The notes: a model not told the origin generated them from the letters alone. Shown: positions 36,100 through 45,538, counted from the stretch's first letter. The stretch is 64,000 nucleotides of DNA from Paenibacillus sp. KS-LC4 (GCF_036894955.1 NZ_CP145905.1:5528501-5592500); one strand, 5' to 3'. Numbers and translations are program-made.

Positions 36100-37074
36100 A
36101 TGGATAATGCAATCATTGTGCAGCATGCGCTTGCGCAGTACGATATAAACGTTGTATCCATATCGTCAGTAGCTCAAAGTGGCGCGGCGGTTTTCAAAAT
36201 TGAAGATAATTGTGGATTATTATACAGCCTGCGTGTTCACAAACCTAAAATCAGTACGCTTGAAAAGATGTGGACGCGCCCAGATGTGCTAGATTCAGAG
36301 TTGGAATGGCTGGATGCGCTTAATCGCGATACTAGTCTCACCCTCCCTGTGCCAAAACGCAATCAGCAAGGGGCATATGTTACACAAGTAGACGATATAA
36401 ATTGCACGATGCTCAGTTGGGTGGAAGGCGAGCTAAAACAATACTTTACCAGCGAGCAACAATTGAAGTCCACCGCTGAAATGACGGCAGCTTTGCACCA
36501 GCATGCCAGTAAGTGGCAGCCCCCTTCATCTTTTATCCGTCCAACAGTTAATCGTGAACGCATACAGAATGCTCTGGACTTGCTCAAGCAGCAGGTGCGG
36601 GAAGGGTTTTTAGATGCACATGATGTTCAGATCCTTGAAGCCGCTGGGGAAAAAGCGATGGCCCTGCTCGACACTCTTCCTAAAAATAAGTTGACTTGGG
36701 GCGTATTGCACGGTGATATCGTTCCTCCCAATATCGTGTTTGTAGATGGGGTTGCAAATCCCATTGACTTTGGCGCGTGTGGATTCGGTCCTTTTCTCAC
36801 TGACTTGGCCATCACATTTACCTTTATTCATCCCAATGCCAGACAGCAATACATTGATTGGTATGGAAAGCACTTTCCGCTGCCATATAATTATGTGTCA
36901 CAAATAGAAGCGTTATTTATTTCGCTAGTGCTAATCGGGATGAGGAACGCTCTTGGAATGCCTGAATCGAACAATTGGCTGCCGACGCATGTGAAAAATT
37001 GTGTATCTCGTGAATTTGGCAGGTATGCAAATGTGGAAGGGTTTTTATTTACAGGCATGCCATTTTGGGAATAA
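36100..37074 (+). CDS. APH-superfamily phosphotransferase, candidate aminoglycoside kinase
   Basis: A 324-residue protein of the aminoglycoside-phosphotransferase/choline-kinase superfamily. The catalytic loop is HGDIVPPN (HGD at 204-206, N211) and the metal-binding DFG-like motif is PIDFG (D223). It lacks the spacing of classical APH(3') enzymes (HGDxxxxN followed by IDxG), so its substrate may be something else, such as a homoserine or methylthioribose-like compound. ATG 36100 has AAGGGAG seven bases upstream. It lies downstream of the GyrI-like regulator and close to an aminoglycoside cluster, which makes a resistance role worth testing. Confidence 0.75.
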   Translation: MDNAIIVQHALAQYDINVVSISSVAQSGAAVFKIEDNCGLLYSLRVHKPKISTLEKMWTRPDVLDSELEWLDALNRDTSLTLPVPKRNQQGAYVTQVDDINCTMLSWVEGELKQYFTSEQQLKSTAEMTAALHQHASKWQPPSSFIRPTVNRERIQNALDLLKQQVREGFLDAHDVQILEAAGEKAMALLDTLPKNKLTWGVLHGDIVPPNIVFVDGVANPIDFGACGFGPFLTDLAITFTFIHPNARQQYIDWYGKHFPLPYNYVSQIEALFISLVLIGMRNALGMPESNNWLPTHVKNCVSREFGRYANVEGFLFTGMPFWE

Positions 37075-37292
37075 CCTTACCTTCTAGAGGTAGAGGTACC
37101 TGTCCGATTTGCCTCTCGACTAGAATAAAGCTGCTATATTCAGCTGCTAACTCGTACGGAAAGCTAGTGACAGTCTGCAAGAAATGCAGCTCAGTAAACG
37201 CGAAAACCGCTGATAAAGCTGTTTCGACTGTGATTTTAGGATTTCGAGGAAAGCTGCGAAGAGAGTTGAATCGACAAAAGCAAACGGAATAG
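37065..37292 (+). CDS. Possible small zinc-ribbon protein
   Basis: A 75-codon frame starting at a TTG inside the last codons of the kinase gene. It contains CPIC and CKKC separated by about 20 residues, a zinc-ribbon arrangement, with a basic C-terminal tail. No strong ribosome-binding site is seen, and translation might depend on the upstream gene. A good terminator follows it. Confidence 0.4.
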   Translation: MGITLPSRGRGTCPICLSTRIKLLYSAANSYGKLVTVCKKCSSVNAKTADKAVSTVILGFRGKLRRELNRQKQTE

Positions 37293-37338
37293 AATGTGTT
37301 TTTAAAATAAGGTTTGATAAACGCTGAACTTAACGACG

Positions 37339-37364
37339 AAGGGCTGCCACCAGGCAGCCCTTTT
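37339..37364 (+). terminator. Rho-independent terminator after the regulator-kinase unit
   Basis: AAGGGCTGCC and GGCAGCCCTT form a perfect ten-pair stem with a four-base loop, followed by a short T run. Confidence 0.85.
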
Positions 37365-37567
37365 GTTATTCAACAATCGTACCCAGTAAGTTCAATTGGT
37401 TGGGGGCCTACATTAGATGACTGAACTTATATGCTCTGAACTTGCTTTTCCAGAAAGCCAATACGTTTTTAAGCTCCTGAATCTCTTATAAAATTTTTTT
37501 AAAATGATGTGCTTTTTACCTCCCTTCGGTGTCTAATGAATTGTAAGCTCAGGAGGAGGTATTACTG

Positions 37568-38248
37568 GTGTCACGAGCTCAAGACAAAAAGAAAATCCCT
37601 GCTCTTCCGGAGGAGCAGGAGCAAATCCAGCATTTCGAAGCCATTTATAATCAATATCGAGATAGAATTCGAATTTATATTGCAGTAAAGAAAAATTCGG
37701 CAACTGCCGATGATTTAACGCAACAAGCTTTTTTAAAAGCAATGGAAAACTTTCACTTGTTTAAGTGTAACTCCAGAATATTTACTTGGCTATTCAAAAT
37801 TGCGCAAAATATTGTGAACCCTGGCCCTGAACATACGTATCAATCGGTACTGCGGCACACTATAAGCTTGTTTACGATGTGGTTAGTGAAGGATATTAAT
37901 CCGTTGGCACCGAAATGGCTTACACACGGTCTCGGCGGGCATGAAGCCAAACAAATGTCACAAGAATATATCCAGTATAGCACCTCCGAAGCGATTCAAA
38001 ATAACGCTGTCCCTAGCTTTCAAGCATTAACTAATGATACTTGGGATTTCGAGAAGATAGGGGGATATGGATTCTCACACTTGCTCGTAGAATATCTCAT
38101 CCATTCATACAGTTTAGATGTGCTCAACAAATTCATACGCGATGCCACTGATTTTCAAGGCGCATTTCAAATATCCGAAGCTGAGCTGCGCAGGATGTGG
38201 GTGCAATATTTAAAATCTGCTATGTTAAATTTTGATACTAGTATTTGA
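37568..38248 (+). CDS. Chimera: ECF sigma region 2 joined to a degenerate peptidase-MA-like tail
   Basis: A 226-residue protein beginning at a GTG with AGGAGGAGG nine bases upstream. Residues 1-83 are sigma-70 region 2 of an ECF factor: HFEAIYNQYRDRIRIYIAV, TADDLTQQAFLKAMENF, and IFTWLFKIAQNIV. Region 4 is missing. From about residue 84 the sequence resembles the end of a gluzincin-type peptidase-MA protein: VLRHTISLF where HExxH is expected, PKWLTHGLGGHE where the WlxEGlA motif belongs, and a closing YGFSHLLVEYLIHSYS. The zinc motif is destroyed. It may be a deletion fusion of two genes, or a rare fused family. A terminator overlaps the stop codon. Confidence 0.75.
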   Translation: MSRAQDKKKIPALPEEQEQIQHFEAIYNQYRDRIRIYIAVKKNSATADDLTQQAFLKAMENFHLFKCNSRIFTWLFKIAQNIVNPGPEHTYQSVLRHTISLFTMWLVKDINPLAPKWLTHGLGGHEAKQMSQEYIQYSTSEAIQNNAVPSFQALTNDTWDFEKIGGYGFSHLLVEYLIHSYSLDVLNKFIRDATDFQGAFQISEAELRRMWVQYLKSAMLNFDTSI

Positions 38249-38290
38249 CCATAACAAAACCACCTTCGAAAAGGTGGTTTTGTTATGGTC
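38247..38290. terminator. Perfect 20-bp hairpin, bidirectional terminator
   Basis: Two 20-base arms (GACCATAACAAAACCACCTT and its complement) flank CGAA. The hairpin starts within the stop codon of the sigma-peptidase chimera and also faces the end of glmS. Confidence 0.85.
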
Positions 38291-38446
38291 TCTCATAGCT
38301 CAACCGTACACTATACAGCGTTCCATCTAGTACAGGCTTATAGCCCCAATCATTAAACTATTCTGCCCGTTCGTTTAATGAATCACCGTCAATCTACAAC
38401 TTTATTTTCTTTTAACAGCAGGGCAGGAACTAACAATCAACATTCT

Positions 38447-40279
38447 CTACTCCACCGTAACACTTTTCGCTAAATTTCTCGGTTTATCAACATCATGCCC
38501 AAGCGCTAGCGACGCGTAGTAGGAGATCAATTGCAGCGGCACAACGGACAGTGCTGGCGTCAGAACCGGCAATGTGCGTGGGATTGAGAACAATGTATCC
38601 ACCGATTTGCTCACTTCTTCTTCGTAGCCAACATTGCCAATTCCGAGCACATTTGCGCCACGCGCTTTCACTTCTTTAATGTTGCTCAATGTTTTCTCGT
38701 ATAGCTCTTCCTGCGTAACCAAAGCGATAACCGGAACGCCTTCTTCAATCAGCGCCAGCGTACCGTGCTTCAGCTCGCCAGCCGGGTAAGCCTCCGAGTG
38801 AATATAAGAAATTTCCTTCAGCTTCAGCGAGCCTTCCAGCGCTACTGGATAGTCAATGCCGCGGCCAATAAAGAACAGGCTCGGATGCGAGGAGATTGAT
38901 TCAGCAATATCGCGCAATACCGGCGCTTGCTCCAAAATGCTTTCCACTTGCTCAGGAAGCTCCTGCATAGCAGCAAGAATCTCGCTCACCTCAGCTGTAT
39001 TTTTTGTTCCCAATGTATCCGCAAAGTACAAGCTCAGCAGGTAGAATACGACGAGCTGCGACGTGTAAGCCTTCGTCGAAGCAACCGCAATTTCCGGTCC
39101 TGCCAACGTTACCAATACATCATCCGCTTCGCGGGCAATCGAGCTGCCTACTACGTTCGTAATTGCCAGTACGCGAGCCCCATTGCGCTTCGCTTCACGA
39201 AGCGCAGCAAGCGTATCCGCTGTCTCACCGGATTGGCTGACTACGATAACGAGTGTATCTGGCGTAATGATTGGCGAGCGGTAACGATATTCCGAAGCGA
39301 CATCCGTTTCAACCGGAATGCGGGCAATCGACTCAATAACCGTTTTACCAACAAGACCAGCATGGTAAGCTGTTCCGCAAGCAACGATATGCACTTTACG
39401 AATCGTTTTAATATAATCCTTCGTCATCGTCAGCTCAGACAGCTGCACCGATTTGCCGTCGTCTGAAACGCGGCCAAGCATCGTGTCGCGGTATGCTTTC
39501 GGCTGCTCATAAATTTCTTTCAGCATAAAATGATCAAATCCGGCTTTTTCTGCGGTTACCAGATCCCAATCGACATGGAATATTTCCTTGGAAATAGCCG
39601 CGCCTTCTGTCGTCATCAATTCGACACCATCACGTGTCAAAATAGCCATTTCGCCGTCGTCCAAAATGTAAACGTCACGCGTATGCTCCAAAATCGCCGG
39701 AATATCCGAGCCAATAAAGTTTTCGCCTTTGCCTACGCCGATTACGAGCGGGCTTGCAAAACGAACCGCCACCAGCTTCTCCGGTTCAAACTCCGTCAAT
39801 ACGCCAAGCGCGAACGCTCCGCGCATACGTTTAACCGCACGCTGCACCGCTTCAATGATGTTGCCGTCATACTCATCAGCTACGAGATGCGAAATGACTT
39901 CTGTATCCGTCTCCGATACGAATACATGACCTTTCGCAGACAGCTCATCCTTCAAGTCCAAGTAGTTCTCAATGATACCATTGTGAACGACCGAAAATTT
40001 AGCCGAATTGTCCGTATGCGGATGCGAGTTCACATCAGATGGCTTGCCATGTGTCGCCCAGCGTGTATGCCCAATGCCGACCGATCCGTGCAAAGGCTCG
40101 CCTTGCAGCTTGCCTTCAAGATTCGCGAGGCGTCCTTTTGCCTTGGAAACTTCAAGACCGTTGTCCGTGAAAACAGCAATACCTGCCGAGTCATAGCCGC
40201 GGTATTCCAGCTTCTTCAGCCCTTCGATCAAAATCGCCTGCGAGTCACGTTTACCAATATATCCTACAATTCCACACAT
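38447..40279 (-). CDS. glmS: Glutamine-fructose-6-phosphate aminotransferase (isomerising)
   Basis: A 610-residue two-domain enzyme that makes glucosamine-6-phosphate for cell-wall precursors. The N-terminal glutaminase domain starts at the catalytic cysteine C2 (MCGIVGYIG), and the HTRWATHG and HNGIIEN motifs follow. Two SIS domains bind fructose-6-phosphate (CGTAYHAG, SQSGETADT, STKAYTSQL), and the protein ends in LAKSVTVE as in orthologues. It lies after glmM and carries a self-cleaving ribozyme in its leader. Glucosamine supply also feeds the aminoglycoside pathway. Confidence 0.97.
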   Translation of the reverse strand: MCGIVGYIGKRDSQAILIEGLKKLEYRGYDSAGIAVFTDNGLEVSKAKGRLANLEGKLQGEPLHGSVGIGHTRWATHGKPSDVNSHPHTDNSAKFSVVHNGIIENYLDLKDELSAKGHVFVSETDTEVISHLVADEYDGNIIEAVQRAVKRMRGAFALGVLTEFEPEKLVAVRFASPLVIGVGKGENFIGSDIPAILEHTRDVYILDDGEMAILTRDGVELMTTEGAAISKEIFHVDWDLVTAEKAGFDHFMLKEIYEQPKAYRDTMLGRVSDDGKSVQLSELTMTKDYIKTIRKVHIVACGTAYHAGLVGKTVIESIARIPVETDVASEYRYRSPIITPDTLVIVVSQSGETADTLAALREAKRNGARVLAITNVVGSSIAREADDVLVTLAGPEIAVASTKAYTSQLVVFYLLSLYFADTLGTKNTAEVSEILAAMQELPEQVESILEQAPVLRDIAESISSHPSLFFIGRGIDYPVALEGSLKLKEISYIHSEAYPAGELKHGTLALIEEGVPVIALVTQEELYEKTLSNIKEVKARGANVLGIGNVGYEEEVSKSVDTLFSIPRTLPVLTPALSVVPLQLISYYASLALGHDVDKPRNLAKSVTVE

Positions 40280-40359
40280 AATTTAATAGACCTCCGTTAT
40301 AGGTATAATGCCCTTATGACGGATGCCTGCCAATATGCGGCACAGGCGCTATTCGGTTG

Positions 40360-40716
40360 TCACAAATTCAGCTTTTGCTTTTGTCCAAAGAAGTTGTGTA
40401 ACCCTCTGCCCGTACCAGCCCCACAGGCGGCACCATAGACATACGGGAATAAAAGTTCAATTATTTCGTCTGTTGATGCCTGCTGAACGTTTGTATGAAT
40501 GGTCGCCCAAACATTTTGCGTCTCAGCTTTCGGTTGGCATGCTATAACCGGGAGGCCCCCGCCGAACATTTCGAACACCTCCACCTCGTCAGCTTCCCGT
40601 ATGATTGCCCCGCCTGCTTCTCCATAACCGTTGCCAACTGTCCGCACATCCATTATACAGTCCATTGATCGGTTACATAGAGCATCGAAACAAATCATCA
40701 CGCAAGCTCTGGCGCT
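40360..40716 (-). ncRNA. glmS ribozyme-riboswitch
   Basis: On the minus strand AGCGCCAGAGCTT begins at 40716, with the cleavage site directly before the G of GCGCC. The conserved core GACGAGGTGGAGGTGTTCGAAA and TCGGCGG-GGGCCTCCCGG follows, near 40597-40545. Downstream helices extend to about 40360, just before glmS. Binding of glucosamine-6-phosphate triggers self-cleavage and shuts down glmS. The P1 region between GAGCTT and AAGCTGACGAGG is about 100 bases, longer than the examples I remember. The 3' boundary is approximate. Confidence 0.9.
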
Positions 40717-41069
40717 TATGTTGCCGTATAACCTCGACCCTCACTTTCCTTCTGGAATGAAATCATAATCTCTATTGTATTCACTTTCAGGCAATTATGC
40801 AACAAGATCGGGCTCATATCCATTCAATTGCAGCTATACCCACCGATTGCCTCCACTGCCTGCTTCATTCTATGTCTCAAAAAGTGTATCGGTGCCTAGC
40901 CGCCGGCATTCCGCCAATCCTCTCAGCCTGTGCTGAAGCTTTAGCGCACAAGCAGAGATTCAATGGCCGAATACAAGCGGCATTAATCATTTAGAACACC
41001 AATCTTTTATATCGCTTAACATTACCGACGTTTATTATTGCTGCCGCTAAATACTCAGCCCATTAATGC
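40717..41069. other. Intergenic region between glmM and the glmS leader
   Basis: No gene. It must contain the glmS promoter on the minus strand. I saw no clear glmM terminator. Confidence 0.5.
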
Positions 41070-42410
41070 TTAACCGAGTTCTTTTTTCACCACATCAACA
41101 ATTTTTGCAACATATGCTTCAACCTGAGCCTTGTCCGGGCCTTCTGCCATAACGCGAATTAGCGATTCCGTACCGGATGGACGAACCAGCACACGGCCGT
41201 TATCGCCAAGCTCACGGGATACTTCTTCCGCTGCTGCTTCAATCGCCTGGTTGCCCAAGTATTTGCTCTTGTCCTCTACGCGCACATTAACGAGCACTTG
41301 CGGGAACTTGCGCATAATGGTTTTCAGCTCGCTGAGCTTGCGACCGGAAGCCTTAATCGTATCGACCAGTTGCAAAGCGGTCAGAATGCCGTCACCCGTC
41401 GTAATATAATCTAGAAAAATAACATGGCCGGACTGCTCGCCGCCCAGATTGAAGCCGCCGCGACGCATTTCTTCCATCACGTAGCGGTCGCCAACAGCGG
41501 TTTGTGCGGTTTGCAGGCCTAGCTGCCCCGCAGCCTTGAAGAAGCCGATGTTCGCCATAACCGTCGTAACGACCGTGTCATGCTTCAGCTTTCCAGCCTG
41601 CTTCATCGCATCGCCAATGATGCACAAAATATAATCGCCATCGACCTCTTCGCCTTGATCATCAATGGCGATCAGGCGATCGGCATCGCCGTCAAAGGAT
41701 AATCCCAGATCCGCTTTATGCGCCAGCACCTGCTCACGCAAATATTCCGGATGCGTAGATCCGACGCCCGCATTAATATTGCGGCCATCCGGCTCTGCCC
41801 CCACCGTAATGATTTCCGCGCCAAGCTCGCGGAATACAGCAGGCGCCAGCTCATAGGCGGAGCCGTTAGCGCAGTCGAGCACGATTTTAAGGCCGCTGAA
41901 GCCGCCTGTAATCGTCGTTTTCAAAAAGTCCAGATAACGCTTCTTCGCCAAGTCATCATCGGTTACAGTGCCAATGTCGCCGCCTACAGGGCGCGGCAGT
42001 TCATCCTGCTCCGCATCAATTAACTGCTCAATGCGAATTTCCGTCTCATCCGACAGCTTGAAGCCGTCGCCCGCGAAAAACTTAATGCCATTGTCCTCCA
42101 CCGGATTATGTGAAGCGGAAATCATTACACCCGCATCCGCCTTGAGCTCACGCGTAATATAGGCTACTGCTGGCGTAGATACAACGCCTAGACGAACGAC
42201 GCTCGCGCCGATGGACAGCAAACCAGCAATGAGCGCCGATTCCAGCATAGGGCCGGAAATACGCGTATCCCGTCCAATAACGACGACTGGCTTATCTGCC
42301 TCTCCCGTCAATACAAACCCGCCGCAGCGACCAATTTTATAAGCAAGCTCTGGCGTCAGTTCCTGATTCGCAACACCGCGCACGCCATCTGTACCAAAAT
42401 ATTTCCCCAT
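41070..42410 (-). CDS. glmM: Phosphoglucosamine mutase
   Basis: A 446-residue alpha-D-phosphohexomutase that interconverts glucosamine-6-phosphate and glucosamine-1-phosphate. The phosphoserine loop is GVMISASHNPVEDNG (serine near 100), the metal loop is SFDGDADR, and the sugar-binding GEQSGHV and RPSGTES segments are present. The start is the ATG at 42410 (MGKYFGTDGVRG), with AAAGGGG upstream; a longer reading from 42458 lacks a site. It follows cdaR by about 75 bases in the conserved cdaA-cdaR-glmM order. Confidence 0.96.
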   Translation of the reverse strand: MGKYFGTDGVRGVANQELTPELAYKIGRCGGFVLTGEADKPVVVIGRDTRISGPMLESALIAGLLSIGASVVRLGVVSTPAVAYITRELKADAGVMISASHNPVEDNGIKFFAGDGFKLSDETEIRIEQLIDAEQDELPRPVGGDIGTVTDDDLAKKRYLDFLKTTITGGFSGLKIVLDCANGSAYELAPAVFRELGAEIITVGAEPDGRNINAGVGSTHPEYLREQVLAHKADLGLSFDGDADRLIAIDDQGEEVDGDYILCIIGDAMKQAGKLKHDTVVTTVMANIGFFKAAGQLGLQTAQTAVGDRYVMEEMRRGGFNLGGEQSGHVIFLDYITTGDGILTALQLVDTIKASGRKLSELKTIMRKFPQVLVNVRVEDKSKYLGNQAIEAAAEEVSRELGDNGRVLVRPSGTESLIRVMAEGPDKAQVEAYVAKIVDVVKKELG

Positions 42411-42485
42411 TATCGTTCTAGCCCCTTTTATGATGTCGATATTGGCTGAGCCAGCCAAATATTTGTTGCTGCTCCTTACATTACA

Positions 42486-43934
42486 TTAGCCATTTGCATT
42501 TGTGGCGCTGCCATTGCTCGGGTCGCCGCCGCCAGCATTCGTAGCTTCAGCTCCATCATTGCCGCCATCGTTTCCCGCTCCAGTGCTAGGTGTACTCTCC
42601 CCGCTATCCGGCGTCGCCGATGGCTCTGGCGTCGGACTCGGCTCTGGCTCGGTCGTGCCACCGCTAGCATCCGGGTCTACCGTTACCGGATCAGACTTCT
42701 CGCCAATAACTACTGTAGCGCTAAATGCCGCTTCTTCATTTGTTACGGTCACAAAACGCGGCACCGTTGTCTTCAGCTTGATCGTGTGCGTGCCTGCCTT
42801 TAGCCCCTGCACATCAGCTGTCAGCTGCAAATCCTTATCGCTTATCGCCGATAGCACATCTGGCGCACCATGAATATTCAGGCTCGCCTCGCCGCTCTGC
42901 GGCTTGCTGATTTCGGCGAACAGACCCTCGCCAACGTTCGTTATTTGAATCGCTCTCGTCAAAGTGAGCGACTCCCATGCGACGACATTAACCTCAACAT
43001 TAATTTCAGCGGGCTCAACGAGCACGATGCCATCCAGCTTCGTTACCTTTGCCTTCACTGTTCCCGACTGCTCCACAGCTCCAAGATCAATAGTCACCCC
43101 ATTATATACTTCGAGGGCATCAAGCGTTTTCTGATCCGCATAAACGGCAACCTTGTCGATTTCCGGTTTAATCGAAGCAATGCTTAAACCTTCCGGCAAG
43201 CTGCCCGTATAGCTGATTTGGAGCGGAACCATCTTGATTGGCGGCGTGATGGGAACCTCCACATCAACGCTCTTCGGATTGGTAATGGCATGCTCCATCA
43301 CCTTGCCTTCCGTATCATAGACCACAACACTCGCCTTTTTATCCTCAACTGTCGATTTGGCGCCTTCCACACTAACGGTCGCGCTAACCGAACCGACATA
43401 TTCCATTTCATCCTTCGGAAGGGTCACTTTAACGGATGCGTCTGTCTCTTTGCCCACCAATGTTGGTGTGCCGACAATATAGCCGCTTGAAGGCGTGCCT
43501 GAAGTTTTCAGCCCGAGATCAAAGGACCTCGTCTGAATTTCCTCAATATCTACCTTCACAGTGCGCTGTGAAATTTCCAGCAAGGTGACGCCGCTCGGCA
43601 TCGTATACGTTAACGGCACAACATGCTCGCCTACTCCGAGTTCGGATAAATCGACAGAAATAATATAATCCTCGTCTTTGGCGGTCAGCAGCTTGGAACG
43701 GCGGCCCTCCACCATAATTCTTACGACGGTCGGCTCCATCTGCACGAGCGAATATTTGGACTCATCCAGCCCGGTTGGAATAATTTGCGCGGCCTCAATA
43801 ATTTTTTTGTCCGTATTGGAGGTCACCGCAGCAGGAGTCGATTCCGGATCGAAATGCACGACGGCCCACAGCAGCAGCGCAATGACGATGGAAATAATTT
43901 TGATCGCTGTCGGATGACTAAGCCATTTATCCAT
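42486..43934 (-). CDS. cdaR: CdaA regulator CdaR (YbbR-domain protein)
   Basis: A 482-residue membrane-anchored protein. One N-terminal helix (AIKIISIVIALLLWAVVHF) is followed by four YbbR-type beta-rich repeats, each with a vP-i-tGl or vdL-like edge, and then a disordered tail of about 70 residues rich in Pro, Ser, Thr, Glu and Gly. CdaR modulates the c-di-AMP synthase CdaA, whose gene overlaps it by eight bases. ATG 43934 has AGGAGG directly upstream, so it is preferred over the upstream reading. Confidence 0.94.
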   Translation of the reverse strand: MDKWLSHPTAIKIISIVIALLLWAVVHFDPESTPAAVTSNTDKKIIEAAQIIPTGLDESKYSLVQMEPTVVRIMVEGRRSKLLTAKDEDYIISVDLSELGVGEHVVPLTYTMPSGVTLLEISQRTVKVDIEEIQTRSFDLGLKTSGTPSSGYIVGTPTLVGKETDASVKVTLPKDEMEYVGSVSATVSVEGAKSTVEDKKASVVVYDTEGKVMEHAITNPKSVDVEVPITPPIKMVPLQISYTGSLPEGLSIASIKPEIDKVAVYADQKTLDALEVYNGVTIDLGAVEQSGTVKAKVTKLDGIVLVEPAEINVEVNVVAWESLTLTRAIQITNVGEGLFAEISKPQSGEASLNIHGAPDVLSAISDKDLQLTADVQGLKAGTHTIKLKTTVPRFVTVTNEEAAFSATVVIGEKSDPVTVDPDASGGTTEPEPSPTPEPSATPDSGESTPSTGAGNDGGNDGAEATNAGGGDPSNGSATNANG

Positions 43935-44766
43935 CCTGGCCTCCTTTCCGCTTCCAGAACGCGAACGCAGAGCGTTCCTTCGTGCGTCCATTCGTCTTTG
44001 GAGTCAGCTCCTCGAACAGCTTCGAAATTAACGATTCTTCTTTAATATCACGTACAATCATGCCATTGAGCGCCAAGGAAACTTGTCCTGTTTCTTCCGA
44101 CACCACAACCGATATCGCATCGCTAACCTCGCTGACGCCGATTGCCGCACGATGGCGAGTACCTAGCTCCTTGCTAATAAAAGGATTTTCAGACAGCGGC
44201 AAATAGCAGCCGGCCGCCATAATTTGATTACCCCGAATAATAACCGCTCCATCATGCAGCGGCGTATTTGGCGTAAAAATATTGTTCAGCAGCTCGGAGG
44301 TTATTCGCGACTCCATCTGCACACCTGATTCAATCAGTTCATTAACGCCGGTCGTCCGTTCAAAAACGATAAGCGCGCCGATTTTGCGGTTCGCCATAAA
44401 CTGAACAGCCTTCATCACTTCATCAATTTGCTCATTGACCACATCTTTATCCATATAGGACGAGCTGACGAACAGCTTCCCGCGTCCCAACTGCTCCAGC
44501 ACCCGCCTAAGCTCAGGCTGAAAAATGATGAGCACCGAAACGACGCCAAAGGTGAACATTTGGTTCATAACCCATTTGAGCGTATATAAATTGAACCACG
44601 TGCTAATTGCCCATACAGCAATAAGCACAAGGATTCCTTTCAAGAGCTGAACCGCCCTAGTCCCTTGTACAAGCAAAATGATTTTGTAAATAATATAGCT
44701 GACGATCCCGATGTCAATGACATCCTTGATGCCGTTCTGCCAAGTCAAATCTGCAAAGTAACTCAT
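43927..44766 (-). CDS. cdaA: Diadenylate cyclase CdaA
   Basis: A 279-residue membrane-bound diadenylate cyclase. Three N-terminal membrane helices are followed by the DAC domain with DGAVIIRGN (DGA motif) and GTRHRAAIG (RHR motif), the two catalytic signatures. It makes c-di-AMP from ATP, which controls potassium and osmotic balance. I use ATG 44766, with GGGGG upstream. It overlaps cdaR and forms the usual cdaA-cdaR-glmM group. Confidence 0.96.
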   Translation of the reverse strand: MSYFADLTWQNGIKDVIDIGIVSYIIYKIILLVQGTRAVQLLKGILVLIAVWAISTWFNLYTLKWVMNQMFTFGVVSVLIIFQPELRRVLEQLGRGKLFVSSSYMDKDVVNEQIDEVMKAVQFMANRKIGALIVFERTTGVNELIESGVQMESRITSELLNNIFTPNTPLHDGAVIIRGNQIMAAGCYLPLSENPFISKELGTRHRAAIGVSEVSDAISVVVSEETGQVSLALNGMIVRDIKEESLISKLFEELTPKTNGRTKERSAFAFWKRKGGQDG

Positions 44767-44864
44767 GTATGAACCCCCAAACAACCGAGCACGTATCGCA
44801 TGTATTTTGAATTACAACTTTATTATTTTCTATATTGGGTGTGGAAACTCCTCTATTCAAGGTG

Positions 44865-44895
44865 AAAAAAAACTGCCTTCCCGTCAGGAAGGCAG
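44865..44895 (-). terminator. Terminator after rsiW
   Basis: CTGCCTTCC and GGAAGGCAG form a perfect nine-pair stem with a five-base loop, followed by eight or nine T residues on the minus strand. It separates the sigW-rsiW unit from cdaA. Confidence 0.92.
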
Positions 44896-44899
44896 CCAC

Positions 44900-45538
44900 C
44901 TAAGAGGCCAATCCGCTGATAGTCGTCGTCACCTTATACCAGAACCAATCCAGTGCCTGATCAATGGTCCGGCTTTGTCCGGCAATATAACCGGTCGAGG
45001 CAAGATTCAAGGAACCGTCAATAACCGTTACATTGCCATCAATTTCGCCTCTTACATCAGCCATGCCATTTTCAACGATCAAATTTCCTTTAATATGCAC
45101 ACCTTCTGGAATTGTAACCGTGTTGCCGTCAATAACGACCTGATGCAGATCCTCGCCCGATACTACCAGCTTCGTATCATGTCCCCACATCGAGACGAAG
45201 CTGCCCAGCATAACCAATACAAAAATCGCTGCGACCGTTACGCCCGGGTACTTGTAAAGCAAACGCAAATACAGCGGACGTGTCTTCGCCTGCGGCTTCG
45301 GTATTTGGTCCAGAATAAGCTGCGTAAGCTTCTCGGAAGACTGTATATCGTAATGCGGGACCACTGCGGCATGCTCCAAGGCGGAAAAGGTCATCGCTTC
45401 CGTCTTCTCCAGCTGTTCGAACCGAGCGAGGCAAGCGGGACAAGTACTCATATGCCCCTTTAAATCCATCATACCTTGTTTGGTCAGATCACCGTCAAAA
45501 TAGTCGTGCATCATTCCGATGGCGACTTTGCATTCCAT
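44900..45538 (-). CDS. rsiW: Anti-sigma-W factor
   Basis: A 212-residue membrane anti-sigma factor. The N-terminal zinc-binding anti-sigma domain has MHDYFDGDL and H-x3-C-x2-C in GHMSTCPACLARFEQL. One transmembrane helix (VTVAAIFVLVMLGSFVS) leads to an outer domain with beta-helix-like repeats (IPEGVHIKGNLIVENG and on), resembling a polymer-forming fold. It holds SigW inactive until regulated proteolysis under envelope stress. ATG 45538 has AAAGGA upstream; a GTG ten codons earlier does not. It follows sigW by about 110 bases. Confidence 0.9.
   Translation of the reverse strand: MECKVAIGMMHDYFDGDLTKQGMMDLKGHMSTCPACLARFEQLEKTEAMTFSALEHAAVVPHYDIQSSEKLTQLILDQIPKPQAKTRPLYLRLLYKYPGVTVAAIFVLVMLGSFVSMWGHDTKLVVSGEDLHQVVIDGNTVTIPEGVHIKGNLIVENGMADVRGEIDGNVTVIDGSLNLASTGYIAGQSRTIDQALDWFWYKVTTTISGLAS

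Noticed and set aside
39530..40438. A 302-codon plus-strand frame
   Set aside because: It is antisense to the start of glmS and the ribozyme, with no domain or ribosome-binding site.
40360..40701. A 113-codon minus-strand frame before glmS
   Set aside because: It lies entirely within the glmS ribozyme, whose conserved core explains the sequence.
44765..45463. A 232-codon plus-strand frame
   Set aside because: Antisense to rsiW and its terminator; no recognisable protein features.
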